A DNA stretch of 64,000 bases from Rubripirellula lacrimiformis. Lineage in GTDB: Bacteria; Planctomycetota; Planctomycetia; Pirellulales; Pirellulaceae. The stretch lies in the NCBI RefSeq assembly GCF_007741535.1, contig NZ_CP036525.1:3038001-3102000 (forward strand). Reading direction: 5' to 3'. Positions within the stretch are counted from its first letter, which is position 1. Every line of letters begins with the position of its first letter. Positions 16,142-25,300 of the stretch are shown here, in pieces. The position numbers and the translations under genes are program-made. The notes beneath the pieces were generated by a model that ran no database searches, was not told the DNA's origin, and worked only from the letters and a program-made list of their open reading frames with translations.

Positions 16142-16369
16142 ATGCACGAAGCAAACGATCGATTCGTTCACGCGGTTGCGGGAGCCATGCTCGGTTCGAT
16201 TGCCGGAGGAGGCGTGGGCATAGCAAGTGGATTGATTTACCCAGGCTGGACCGTCATGCTATTCGTTGGCTTCGTACTAGCGGGCGGTTTGGGCTGCAGC
16301 CTGCTTGGATATTTCAAAGGCGATGCATTTACTGACTGGATCAGGGACAACCTCTGGAAGTTCTGGTAA
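16142..16369 (+). CDS. Small two-helix membrane protein, unknown (cassette gene)
   Basis: A 75-residue protein. The ATG at 16142 is preceded by AGAGG at a good spacing; the TTG at 16118 is less likely. Two glycine-rich hydrophobic segments (AVAGAMLGSIAGGGVGIASG and VMLFVGFVLAGGLGCSLLG) suggest a helical hairpin with a small charged C-terminus (DWIRDNLWKFW). No family recognised. Confidence 0.6.
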   Translation: MHEANDRFVHAVAGAMLGSIAGGGVGIASGLIYPGWTVMLFVGFVLAGGLGCSLLGYFKGDAFTDWIRDNLWKFW

Positions 16370-16548
16370 CCATTTCCATTGCGTCTGGGATTTGCTCGAG
16401 TCATAGCGATCGGATGTGTTGTCAATCGACAATGGATGCAAAGAGCGGCTAGGCAAGTCAAGCCATGCTGTTGAGCGAGGTTGCCAGTTTCTTGATGAGG
16501 GCACACCCAAGACGCCGAACTGCGAACGATGATGTTATCTGACTGAGA
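16367..16548 (+). repeat. attC-like site 18 (long)
   Basis: The left end GGTAACCATTTCCATTGCG with TCTGGG can pair with CCCAAGACGCC at 16507-16517. The right end GATGTTATCTGACTGAGATT (16530-16549) is a near-perfect core. The long central part carries no gene. The next ATG is at 16553. Confidence 0.55.
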
Positions 16549-16552
16549 TTTT

Positions 16553-16918
16553 ATGAAAGCTTTGCTTCTCATTTCCGCTTCGATCGCAACGTCTATCTAC
16601 CTTATGCCAGACGACTACTCACTCGTCCGCGCAGTGGTCGGGTGCACGCTGCTAGCGGTGGTACTCTTTTTTCTTCTGGACGTGGAATGGATTACCCTGA
16701 CACTGTCTGGGCGCAAGCGGGGCCCTGGCACTGCGTTGAGCACGCTCCTGTACTTTGCAATCGCGATGCCGATCATTTTGGGCGTCCACCATTTCGGTCC
16801 GAAAAACGATAAGCTGGTTTTGATGACTGGTGTCATGCTTGCCATGACGCTCGCGCTCTCGGCATCCCAGGCGCTTCTGGGATGCCGTGTACCCAGTCAG
16901 TCTGTTGGCAGAGAATGA
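16553..16918 (+). CDS. Four-helix membrane protein, unknown (cassette gene)
   Basis: A 121-residue protein whose ATG lies four bases after the core of site 18. Hydrophobic spans: LLLISASIATSIYLM, VVGCTLLAVVLFFLLDV, STLLYFAIAMPIILGV and LVLMTGVMLAMTLALSA. A perfect 10-bp inverted repeat (16861-16886) lies in the last codons, so the present C-terminus may read into a recombination-site-like or terminator-like hairpin. Family not recognised. Confidence 0.6.
   Translation: MKALLLISASIATSIYLMPDDYSLVRAVVGCTLLAVVLFFLLDVEWITLTLSGRKRGPGTALSTLLYFAIAMPIILGVHHFGPKNDKLVLMTGVMLAMTLALSASQALLGCRVPSQSVGRE
16861..16886. repeat. Perfect 10-bp hairpin at the 3' end of a cassette gene
   Basis: GGCATCCCAG at 16861-16870 and CTGGGATGCC at 16877-16886, loop of six. 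No T-run follows. Confidence 0.75.
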
Positions 16919-17062
16919 CGCACTCCGAAGTGGCGAGAGTTCATCGCTTTGAGATTCGCAATCGCAGATTCAATGAAATGACCGCGGAGTCGCAGACGAC
17001 GTGTTTTCAAATGGAGCATCAACTGGGACGGCCTGTTTTTCCGGACGTTCGCCGACAGCATC
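16907..17062 (+). repeat. attC-like site 19 (weak, long)
   Basis: The left end GGCAGAGAATGACGCACTCC and right end GACGTTCGCCGACAGCATCG (17044-17063) fit the end patterns; the arms between them pair poorly. The next gene starts at 17065. Confidence 0.45.
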
Positions 17063-17064
17063 GA

Positions 17065-17637
17065 ATGCGTTTCTCTCTGCGAGCCCTCATCATCGTCGTG
17101 TCGTTTTCGGCGATTGCTTGCGCCGCCTACCATTACTGGCCTCGTGAGCCTGGTGCGGTTTCGAGTGATGACTTCCACTGGCGCGATTATTCTGTAGGTA
17201 TTATGGATCAAGCCTACAGCGGAGATCTGCAACCTCACGGGTATACCTGCGGCGGTGGCACATACGTCGAACTACGTGAAGGTGCCCACATGCCTGGCTC
17301 TACAGGAGGCTGGTACTACCAGGTTGGTATCCAGCTTCCCGTCGACATCAATGTGGGTGACCAGTTCGATCTCTACCCAGTCGCTAGGGGACGCCATCTC
17401 GAACCCGTTGGTGAATTTGATCGCTTGGGTTTTCTTCGTCCGTGCGAATTTGCTGCGTTCTATTTTGGCAATCCGATTGGTGGATGCCTGAAATGCGAAG
17501 ACGCGGATTCGGGTGGGACTCTGATGGTCGTATCCATGACTCGAGAACACGTAACGTTCGAGGTCAAACTACATGCCGAGATTTCGGACTCTTGGAACGT
17601 CGATATTGACCGACGCTTTTCACTACCTCGGGAATAG
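17065..17637 (+). CDS. Membrane-anchored hypothetical protein (cassette gene)
   Basis: A 190-residue protein beginning MRFSLRALIIVVSFSAIACA, an N-terminal anchor of the planctomycete type also seen in the leucine-rich-repeat gene at 14045. The rest is a beta-rich exported domain (GGWYYQVGIQLPVDINVGD, FDLYPVARGRHLEPVGEF) with a small cysteine pair (GGCLKCEDAD). The frame is open to 16882, but upstream residues cross site 19, so the ATG at 17065 is chosen. Function unknown. Confidence 0.65.
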   Translation: MRFSLRALIIVVSFSAIACAAYHYWPREPGAVSSDDFHWRDYSVGIMDQAYSGDLQPHGYTCGGGTYVELREGAHMPGSTGGWYYQVGIQLPVDINVGDQFDLYPVARGRHLEPVGEFDRLGFLRPCEFAAFYFGNPIGGCLKCEDADSGGTLMVVSMTREHVTFEVKLHAEISDSWNVDIDRRFSLPRE

Positions 17638-17638
17638 C

Positions 17639-17736
17639 GAGGAGCCATCGCCTGCACGAAGGTCGGGCTTCAGCGGGATTCGAAAGTGACTCGCCACTTT
17701 CCCGACCCGGCGATGCGATTCGTTTTCTGGCTGATG
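17639..17736 (+). repeat. attC-like site 20 (clear), last of the array
   Basis: The left arm CCATCGCC with GGTCGGG pairs with CCCGACCCGGCGATG (17701-17715). An inner GAAAGTG/CACTTTC stem extends it. The right end ATTCGTTTTCTGGCTGATG matches site 17. Confidence 0.7.
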
Positions 17737-17976
17737 CGATTGCAGTACTGTCATCGCGTCGAACCAACGATCTACGGTTCAACTGCATGCGACAGCATTT
17801 CTGAGCGTTGCACGCTTGGTTTGCGGTCGGCCAACACTTGCGTAGGGATGGAAGGATTGCCGATGCAGTCGGTGGTGCCTGGCACACCGCAAGCTGGCTA
17901 CGGATGTTTGAAGTCGTATCCCACGAGAGTCCAATTCGTAGCATTAGGTTCCCCTAAGCCAAAATCCAATGCCTAG
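17731..17976 (+). CDS. Hypothetical protein (weak, possible last cassette gene)
   Basis: An 81-codon frame whose ATG lies inside the core of site 20. The sequence (MRLQYCHRVEPTIYGSTACD) shows no family signal and no membrane helix. Confidence 0.25.
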   Translation: MMRLQYCHRVEPTIYGSTACDSISERCTLGLRSANTCVGMEGLPMQSVVPGTPQAGYGCLKSYPTRVQFVALGSPKPKSNA

Positions 17977-18439
17977 GGAGACTGATTGCGGTAATCCGCA
18001 TGGGAGACACCCCCGGAAATCAAGTTCGGAACGCACGCGTAAGCAACGAGCGATCAAACATTGTCGTTTCTTTCATCCCCCTCTCTCTAGCCCTCTCCCC
18101 CGCAAACCGCTGCGCTGCGGGGGCTATATGACATTCATCGCGACATGGATTGATCGCTGGTTGCTAAGCGGTGAACCGAAACACGAACGCGTTCGAAAAG
18201 CGATGGTGCTCGGCGGTGTCGTCTGATGCGAACATTACGTTCCAAGTCACGGGGCGCCGGAATGTTTGGTCCATCCAGGTTGATCCTATGGAAAAGGTGA
18301 CCGATCCAGCATGGAGAACCTCGCTATCGACTTTCCGGGTGAACCGGTGTCAATCCAATGCTATGATTCGCTGGCTGGTTCGCCCATCTGCTTGTCGACA
18401 TCGGCGCAGATGAAAGCACTCATTTAGCAGGTAATCAAA
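17977..18439. other. Intergenic stretch between array and kinase
   Basis: No convincing gene. A short hairpin CCCCCGCAAACCGCTGCGCTGCGGGGG lies near 18100-18125, without a clear T-run. The promoter of the kinase gene is presumably here but no consensus is evident. Confidence 0.4.
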
Positions 18440-19813
18440 ATGTCGTCGCAGTCTGAAGATGCGACAATTACACGTCGTGGCCTGACTGCATCCTATGTCG
18501 TGGCTTTGTTGATCGTTGCCAGCATGCTGTTGCTGGCGTTTCTGACCGTGGCTTGGCAGCTGGGGAAGAACGAAGACGACGCCAGATTGATCAACGTCAG
18601 CGGCAGGCAGCGGATGCTGTCGCAGCGTATATCGTTGATGGCATCAAGTCTGTTGGATCCAAGCTCGGATCAAAGTGGCATCCAGCTTCGAACGGACTTC
18701 CGCGATGCGGTTGATCTGATGCAGAGAAGTCAGGATTGGTTGACTGGTACGGTTGATGGCCGGACTGATTCGAGTCACAAAATCAGTGCTCCGCTGCAGG
18801 AGCTGTATTTTGGTGATGCCGGAGTGGTCACGCTGGTGCGAGCCCACTTAGCCGATGCGAATCGGTTGTTCACGATCACGGAATCCGATCACTCGATCGC
18901 GGACGCAGAATCGATCGCCAATGAAATCCGTGGACGGGCGGTCTCTCATGATCTGCTCGGAAAACTGGATTGCGTCGTTCAGCAGTACGAATCCGAGGCT
19001 GAAGAGAAGCTGCGCCAGTTTTGGTGGTTGGAGTTTGCGTTTTTGATGGTTGGCCTATCTGCTTTGGCTGCTGAGGCAATCTTCATCTTCCGGCCCATGG
19101 TGCGGACCGTGATTCAAAGCGTTTCCGAGTTGCAGAATGCGAACCAAGAGTTGGTTGAATTTTCCTACCGCATTTCGCACGATTTAAGAGCTCCCGTTTT
19201 GTCGTCCATTGGGATTGCCGAAATCACCAAGGACGCACTCGACGAAAATGATGTCGATGAAGCCAAGGAGTCATTGAGTCATATTTGTCGCGCACTGAAG
19301 CGTGTTTCCGAAACATCCGACGACATTCTGCAATTGACCAAGATGCGAATGGCGGACGTTAAAAAAGAGACGTTCGGGTTAACGCAAATGATCGAAGAAT
19401 CGCTAGAGGCACTCTCGCACATGCCGGGATGCGAAAACGTCGCGATCACCACCATTGTGTCAACAAACGATCGAGTTCATGCTAAGCGGCTGTTTGTCAA
19501 ACAGTCCATCGAAAATTTGATTTCAAACGCGATCAAATTCCAGGATCCCAAAATTAGTCAGGCCCGTGCGGAAGTTTCCGCGCAGATTGACAACGGAGTC
19601 TGTGTCATTTCCGTTACGGACAATGGCTTGGGGATTGCGTCGAACTATCGTTCAAGAATGTTTTCGATGTTTCAACGATTTCATCCCAGCGTATCGGGTG
19701 GAAGTGGATTGGGCTTGTACTTGGTCAAGCAAAATGCTTCTGCGCTTGAGGGGGATCTGAGCTACGTCCCGCTCGAGAAAGGTTCCCGTTTCACGTTCTC
19801 ATTTCCGGTCTAG
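18440..19813 (+). CDS. Sensor histidine kinase with PilJ-type N-terminal domain
   Basis: A 457-residue kinase. Two membrane helices (about residues 17-38 and 196-217) bracket a periplasmic domain of the type IV pili methyl-accepting/PilJ-N kind (INVSGRQRMLSQRI at 51-64). After a coiled linker comes HisKA with FSYRISHDLRAP, phospho-accepting His near residue 247, then HATPase_c with an N-box (ENLISNAIKFQDP), G1 (DNGLGIAS) and G2 (GGSGLGLYLVK). All catalytic motifs look intact. It autophosphorylates in response to an envelope signal and probably passes phosphate to the receiver encoded 17 bases downstream. PilJ-N-type kinases often have nitrate or chemotaxis links, but the ligand cannot be told here. 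Confidence 0.9.
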   Translation: MSSQSEDATITRRGLTASYVVALLIVASMLLLAFLTVAWQLGKNEDDARLINVSGRQRMLSQRISLMASSLLDPSSDQSGIQLRTDFRDAVDLMQRSQDWLTGTVDGRTDSSHKISAPLQELYFGDAGVVTLVRAHLADANRLFTITESDHSIADAESIANEIRGRAVSHDLLGKLDCVVQQYESEAEEKLRQFWWLEFAFLMVGLSALAAEAIFIFRPMVRTVIQSVSELQNANQELVEFSYRISHDLRAPVLSSIGIAEITKDALDENDVDEAKESLSHICRALKRVSETSDDILQLTKMRMADVKKETFGLTQMIEESLEALSHMPGCENVAITTIVSTNDRVHAKRLFVKQSIENLISNAIKFQDPKISQARAEVSAQIDNGVCVISVTDNGLGIASNYRSRMFSMFQRFHPSVSGGSGLGLYLVKQNASALEGDLSYVPLEKGSRFTFSFPV

Positions 19814-19830
19814 CAAGGCAGAGTCGAAAA

Positions 19831-20235
19831 TTGAATACCGTATTTTTGATCGACGATGACGAGGCCGATCAGTACCTTTGCCAACGCGTGTTCAAACGAA
19901 GCGGGTTTTCGTGCGAACTATGGACCGCTAGCGATGGAGTCGAGGCACTGGACTTGCTGCGTGATGCAGACGGTGTCCCCGATTTGATTTTGTTGGACAT
20001 CAACATGCCACGGATGAATGGTCATGGATTTCTGGCCGAATACAGCAAGCTTTGGTCTCGCGAGATTCCTGTCATTGTCGTGCTGACCAGTTCCGACCAG
20101 GCCTGTGACCGTGAGCAGGCAATGAAGTATCCAGCCGTTAAAGATTACATCGTCAAGCCGCTCCGTAAGGAGATGATCGAAACGCTGGATGCACTCGTCA
20201 AATCGGTGAAAGCGAATTGCAAGGCAAGCGAGTAA
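19831..20235 (+). CDS. Single-domain response regulator (Rcp1-like)
   Basis: A 134-residue CheY-like receiver with no output domain. The acidic pair is FLIDDDEAD, the phospho-acceptor is Asp56 in LILLDINMPRMNG, the switch Thr/Ser is in VVLTSSDQ and the conserved Lys in YIVKPL (about residue 109). The start is a TTG 17 bases after the kinase stop. It resembles the Rcp1 subgroup that pairs with phytochrome-like and hybrid kinases. It probably works with the neighbouring kinase as an intermediate phospho-carrier or protein-binding switch. Confidence 0.9.
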   Translation: MNTVFLIDDDEADQYLCQRVFKRSGFSCELWTASDGVEALDLLRDADGVPDLILLDINMPRMNGHGFLAEYSKLWSREIPVIVVLTSSDQACDREQAMKYPAVKDYIVKPLRKEMIETLDALVKSVKANCKASE

Positions 20236-20349
20236 GAGTCGTTGCTCAGCAGTGCTTGCGAACGGTTGCTTCGATCGGTGTGGGACTTTCGCTTCCGACC
20301 TGCTGACGCACACAAACATCCTGTATTTGAAACCCCGAAGGCTTTGCTG

Positions 20350-21048
20350 ATGAATTTGCTTCGCGTCCTGATTCCCCTGCTGATGATTTCGCAACTTGTT
20401 TCGGCTGATGAACCGGTGCGAGAGCGGATCGAATGGATCGACATTTGGGTCACGGACGCCGACAAGGACAAGCTTCCTAGAGTCTTGTTGGTCGGTGATT
20501 CGATCACACGCGGCTACTTTGGTGCGGTCGAGAGTCAGTTGTCTGGAAAGGCCTACTGCGCACGGCTAACCACATCGAAGTGCGTCTCCGATCCGTCTTT
20601 CAATGCTGACCTGCGGTTGATGTTGGATCAATACGATTTCACCGTCGTCCATTTCAATAACGGGCTGCATGGTTGGGGATACACGGAAGAACAGTACCGT
20701 GATGGATTGGCGGCGACGGTTGACTTTGTAAAGCAGAATGCAGCCGACACAAAATTCATTTGGGCGACGACGACGCCGGTGCGTGAAAAAGATGACCTGG
20801 AGAAGTTCGGTGAACGAACGCAGCGTGTTCGCGTGCGAAATGCAGACGCCGCAGCGATTATGCAGGATCACGGTTTTGCCACCGACGACTTATTCCATTT
20901 GGTCAAGGATCATCCGGATTGGCAATCGAAGGACGGCGTTCACTTCAACGGGAAAGGCAACGAGGCGTTGGCGAAGCAGGTAGCAGACAGTATTTCGAAG
21001 TGCTTGCCTGATTCGGTACCCACCGCGGATGATTCGGATACCCAATAG
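20350..21048 (+). CDS. Exported SGNH/GDSL-type hydrolase
   Basis: A 232-residue protein with a signal peptide (MNLLRVLIPLLMISQLVSAD). The SGNH block I is visible as RVLLVGDSITRGYFGAVES with nucleophile Ser, block III around VHFNNGLHGWGY (the Asn), and the C-terminal DGVHFNGKGNEALA supplies Asp and His of the triad. Family members are periplasmic or secreted esterases and acetyl-hydrolases, often acting on polysaccharide acyl groups. The start at ATG 20350 is chosen since it places the signal peptide first; the frame is open to 20242. Confidence 0.88.
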   Translation: MNLLRVLIPLLMISQLVSADEPVRERIEWIDIWVTDADKDKLPRVLLVGDSITRGYFGAVESQLSGKAYCARLTTSKCVSDPSFNADLRLMLDQYDFTVVHFNNGLHGWGYTEEQYRDGLAATVDFVKQNAADTKFIWATTTPVREKDDLEKFGERTQRVRVRNADAAAIMQDHGFATDDLFHLVKDHPDWQSKDGVHFNGKGNEALAKQVADSISKCLPDSVPTADDSDTQ

Positions 21049-21302
21049 CCGGATTCCATTATGCGAATCGGCGAACAAGCGACTTGGGATGATCGAGACA
21101 GATCCGACGGTAGGTTGCTGTTGTTCCCTCGAGGAGTGGTTCCTAAGGGGGGCCGAACCTCTTGGCGGTTTGTCGATTTTGTGAGCCGCGACGCATAAGC
21201 GACCGGGAATCCCTCCCCCAATGCCCGTGGCCGGGCGTCCGGCGGATCACGATTGCCATCATGGTTTCGACGAAGCGTATCACCCGCTCGTTCGGTGGCT
21301 GA

Positions 21303-22088
21303 TCAGATTTTGACCGCACGGGTCGCGATGAACGTGTTTAGAAAGCTGGACAATGGATCGTTGCTAGAATCGGGATAGCGATCTTCGTAGAACCCGGTCA
21401 ATGCAAAACCTGCGTTCAGTTGGCCGCCGATTTGGTCATCCAGGCTGTGGGCGAACTCCAGCGGCTGGCCTGCAGCGATCGCCTGTTGGATGTGGGGCTG
21501 GTCCAGATAGTCCAAATCCGAATAGGGAATCTGGTAACGGACCTGAAGATTTCCGTTCTCTTTGCGTTCGTCGTCAAAAATGTATCGCATGGGATTGGTG
21601 AATCCCGCCATCAGTACCCCTTGGCTTCGTAGCACTCGATGGCACTCGTTCCAGACCGGGACGATATTCGGGACGAACGTGTTCGAACAGGGATGAAAGA
21701 TCAGATCGAATGACTGGTCGGCGAAGACGGACAAGTCTGCCATATCGCCTTCGACGAATTTCATTGGAAGTCCATCGCGGTCCGCGACGAACCGGTCTTG
21801 GTCGAGTTGACGGGGCGATGCGTCAAAGACGGTGACGTCCGCGCCGGCCGCCGCCAGAACGGGAGCCTGCTGGCCTCCGGCCGCGGCCAAACAGAGCGTC
21901 GTCAAGCCTTCCAACGGTGGGAACCAGGCCGCGGGGACTGGTTGGGTGGGGGTCAGCACGATGTCGAACTTTCCCAGCCGTGCATTGGCAATCGTCTGTT
22001 GGTCTACCGGCGTCGTCCAGCGATTGCCTTGATCGACCTGTTGGTTCCACGCCGCCCGGTTGTGGTTCATGACGTCATCGGTGTGCAT
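21303..22088 (-). CDS. SAM-dependent methyltransferase, class I
   Basis: A 261-residue cytoplasmic protein with the Rossmann-type methyltransferase core. The SAM-binding motif I region is LTTLCLAAAGGQQAPVLAA, followed by the acidic motif II end VTVFDASPRQL and VEGDMADLSVFADQSFDLI, typical of Methyltransf_11. A long insertion near residues 165-215 (MRYIFDDERKENGNLQVRYQ) probably shapes the substrate pocket. The substrate is not predictable. An alternative ATG lies at 22070 (MNHNRAAWNQQ), which many relatives would favour. Convergent with the SGNH gene. Confidence 0.85.
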   Translation of the reverse strand: MHTDDVMNHNRAAWNQQVDQGNRWTTPVDQQTIANARLGKFDIVLTPTQPVPAAWFPPLEGLTTLCLAAAGGQQAPVLAAAGADVTVFDASPRQLDQDRFVADRDGLPMKFVEGDMADLSVFADQSFDLIFHPCSNTFVPNIVPVWNECHRVLRSQGVLMAGFTNPMRYIFDDERKENGNLQVRYQIPYSDLDYLDQPHIQQAIAAGQPLEFAHSLDDQIGGQLNAGFALTGFYEDRYPDSSNDPLSSFLNTFIATRAVKI

Positions 22089-22393
22089 GTGAGTGCTCGT
22101 TTCACTTTTGGGAATTCTGTGGTGCAGATCGTCGTCAGTTGATCGTGCGGTGGTTGAGTTTCACGGACAAGTTACGGTCGAAGGGATCGAAATAGTCACG
22201 TCGTGCGGATTGTGCGGGGCGGGGTGAGGATTGTTCCGCTTTCTCGCATTGCAAGCGAAATGTCGGATGGTGGGATCCCGATGATTCACAGGGCGGGCGA
22301 ATGTGGTTGTGACGAACACACCATCCCGGGGAGTGAACCTTTTCGGTTTCCGGATGGCTTCACACAGAACGGTTGGATGGGGTGAACGGCTGC
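22089..22393. other. Divergent intergenic region
   Basis: A 305-bp gap between the minus-strand methyltransferase and the plus-strand giant gene, so it must hold promoters for both. No strong consensus box or hairpin seen. Confidence 0.4.
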
Positions 22394-25300
22394 ATGATGT
22401 TTCTGATTCAAAAGCCGATCGCAGCGATATCGGAGCGACGGAGGCTGGGAGCCCAACGCCTTGCATTGTTCGGCCAGGGATCTGGCCGTCGGTTGGGGCT
22501 GAAGCTGCTGCTATGTTTGATCGCATTGATTGTCATTGGCGGAAGCTTTGTTGCATCGGTCCTGTCCCGTCCGGTTCGCACGCCCATCTTAACGCTGGCC
22601 GGCGTGTACGGACCCGAATGGGATCTGAACTCATGGGTCGCCGAAGATCTAGACGCGATCGGGACCCTTAGCCAGGGTACTTTTTCGGTCGGCGAATTGC
22701 CAAGTATCGATCAAATGGCGGGTGGTTTTTGGGACCAGACGGACGAACGGATCCGCGCAGCGCTGGCCGCCTGTCCCAGCGACCGGCCCTTGACGTTTTA
22801 TGTGAATTTGCATGGCGCGGTGGACGACGATGGCCGAGCCTGTTGGATTCCGCCCAACGGGTTGGTGGCGGATGCGACGACCTGGTTTCCGATTCAAGAC
22901 TTCTTGGACCATGTTGCACAGTTGCAGACTCGGGATGAATTTCGTCCAGTTGTGCTGCTGTTGGAGTGCGGACGTTTGCGCGCCCATTGGCCGGCCGGTA
23001 TTTCCGAGAACCAGTTTGACGATCGATTGACCGAAGCATTGGCTTCGCATTCGCGTAGCTATCCACAATCCAATGTGACCATCTTGTCATCGGTTAGTCG
23101 CGGTCAGCGCAGTTTGTTTTCCCGGCTGGGGGATGGCGACGTGTTCACTCGGTTTGTGGTGGATGGTTTGTTCGGTGCGGCAGACGGTTGCGAGCCGAAG
23201 AAAAAGGCCGACGGATACGTTGATATCGACGAATTGCATCGTTACGTTCGTCAACAGGTCGGTGGCTGGGCGCAGCAACACCGTGGAGTCGATCAGACAC
23301 CCACCCTGCATCGTGTGGGATCTTCGCAACCATTTGTCATCGATCGGGTGACTCGCCGACATCGAAAGGCGTCGCACCCTACGCCGGCGCCGTCAAAAGA
23401 TGATCTGCAGCGACTGCGCACCGCGGTTGAATCAGTCGTGGCGATGCGTGATATGCGACCGATCGCAGTGGACGCGCATGCGTGGTCGCAAATTCAACGT
23501 ACTTTGCACTCCATTGCCCAATCCGTGTATGGCGGAAACGCAGTGCGTCAATCCAGTGACCGGTGGTACAGTCGGCTAGAACGCCAGTTGCAGAGTCTGC
23601 GACAAGAGATCGCGATGCGAGCGAGCGAATCGTCCCATTGGGCGGACATCGAAATGAACCGCAGTGCGCATCGCATCTGGTCGACGATCGCAAAGCAACC
23701 GACGCGCAGCACGGCCGAGGATATGGTTGACGGCGTCGATCACGACAAAACGATGCCGGTTCCGATGCTGTACGCATTGTTGGCCAACGGGCGCGAACGC
23801 GAGAACCGTTCCGACGACAAAGAACAGAACTTGAATGGATTGGGCAAAAACGAACGAAGCCAAAAAGAGTTCGACTTTTGGCGCGATCCTGATCTGATCC
23901 GTCGCGTTGCGGTGGCGCAAGCAGGTTGGTTGGAAACCACTTTGGGGCTGCCTGATGGCTTGTTCCCGGCGGCCGACCAAATTTCGACGTTGGTTCACGA
24001 TCATCGCCGCCGACTGGCCGACACGATCCTGGCCAGTGGATCACCCGGGGACCAAACGTTCGAAGAAGTGCTAAGTGAATTCGAATCGAGTGCAAAGACG
24101 GCCAGCGCGGCTTTGTCCGAGCTAACGTTGGCCTGGGAGATCCGCGCTCAGTCATTTCTAGAACTTCCGTACCTGATTCAGGTGATCAATGAAGTCACTG
24201 TGCCATCGCATTCGGAGCATTCCCAACAAGACGATTTAGCCAGCATCGACGATGTCATGCGTTTAGATACGCTGCTGAATCAGTTCATCGATCAGCAGCA
24301 GCCCTGGACGTCGACGCTTCGTGATCAAATCGCGATCGCGTCGAAACGGTCTCGTGATTTCCTGCAGCATTTGTCGGGGGCCCGCGAATCGACGCTGATG
24401 TCGATGAGCGGTTCATCGGTCCAGGGATCGTCGCTTTCGATGGGGGCGATGGCCGGCACGATGTCATCCGCCAATCGCTGTCGATTGATCGCATCGGATC
24501 CGTCTCAGGAGATGCGAGTCGAAGAGCAACTGCGGCAACTGGATCGTGAACTGAGTCGCCAGCCAGTCAAGCCGCTGTTGGTCACCAGTGATCCGGTCGG
24601 ACAGACCAGCGAGCCTGTCTCGGATGGCTTTTTGGCGGTGTTGTTGGGATTGGATCCGGACACCACGGGGGATGCGCAAGTTCGCAAACAACTGCGTGAT
24701 CTGGCGTCCTTGGCCGGGCTGGATGCCGGGGCCCGTCATGAATCACGACGGGTGGTTTCGATCATCGTCAACGAGCATTTTTCGAGTGTGATCAGCGCCA
24801 ACCAGAAGGCCCAGCGACAGTCGCGATTGGCCAGCCGAATCAACGAAGTGCTGGACGACTTCTGGTTCGCGCCATCGTCCGACGGAACGGCCTATTTCGA
24901 TCAGACCTCGCAAGCTCTGTTGACCCTTGCGGATTCCGAAACAATCGAAACGTCCGACTGGAAAACTGCCAGACGATCGGTGAACGATAAACTGATTGCA
25001 CGACGACTGGCATCCAAGAATGGGTTGGTCATTCGTGCAAGTTCGACGCCGTCGTTTGTGACGCTAAAACAGCAGTCCGTTTCGGTTTCGCTGGATCGAT
25101 CGGCGGGTCAGGGGGAATTGCCTAGCGGAACGGCCGCATTGTCGATTCGCCCATCGGGGGCAGGATCCAGTCTGACCAATCGCCCGATTGCGATTCGCGA
25201 ATCGGGGCTCGTACCCGCCCCGCGGCAAACGCAAACGGTGGCATCCACCAACGAACTGACGTTGACGACGCAGCGAACCGATCATTCGGTCGCGGAGATC

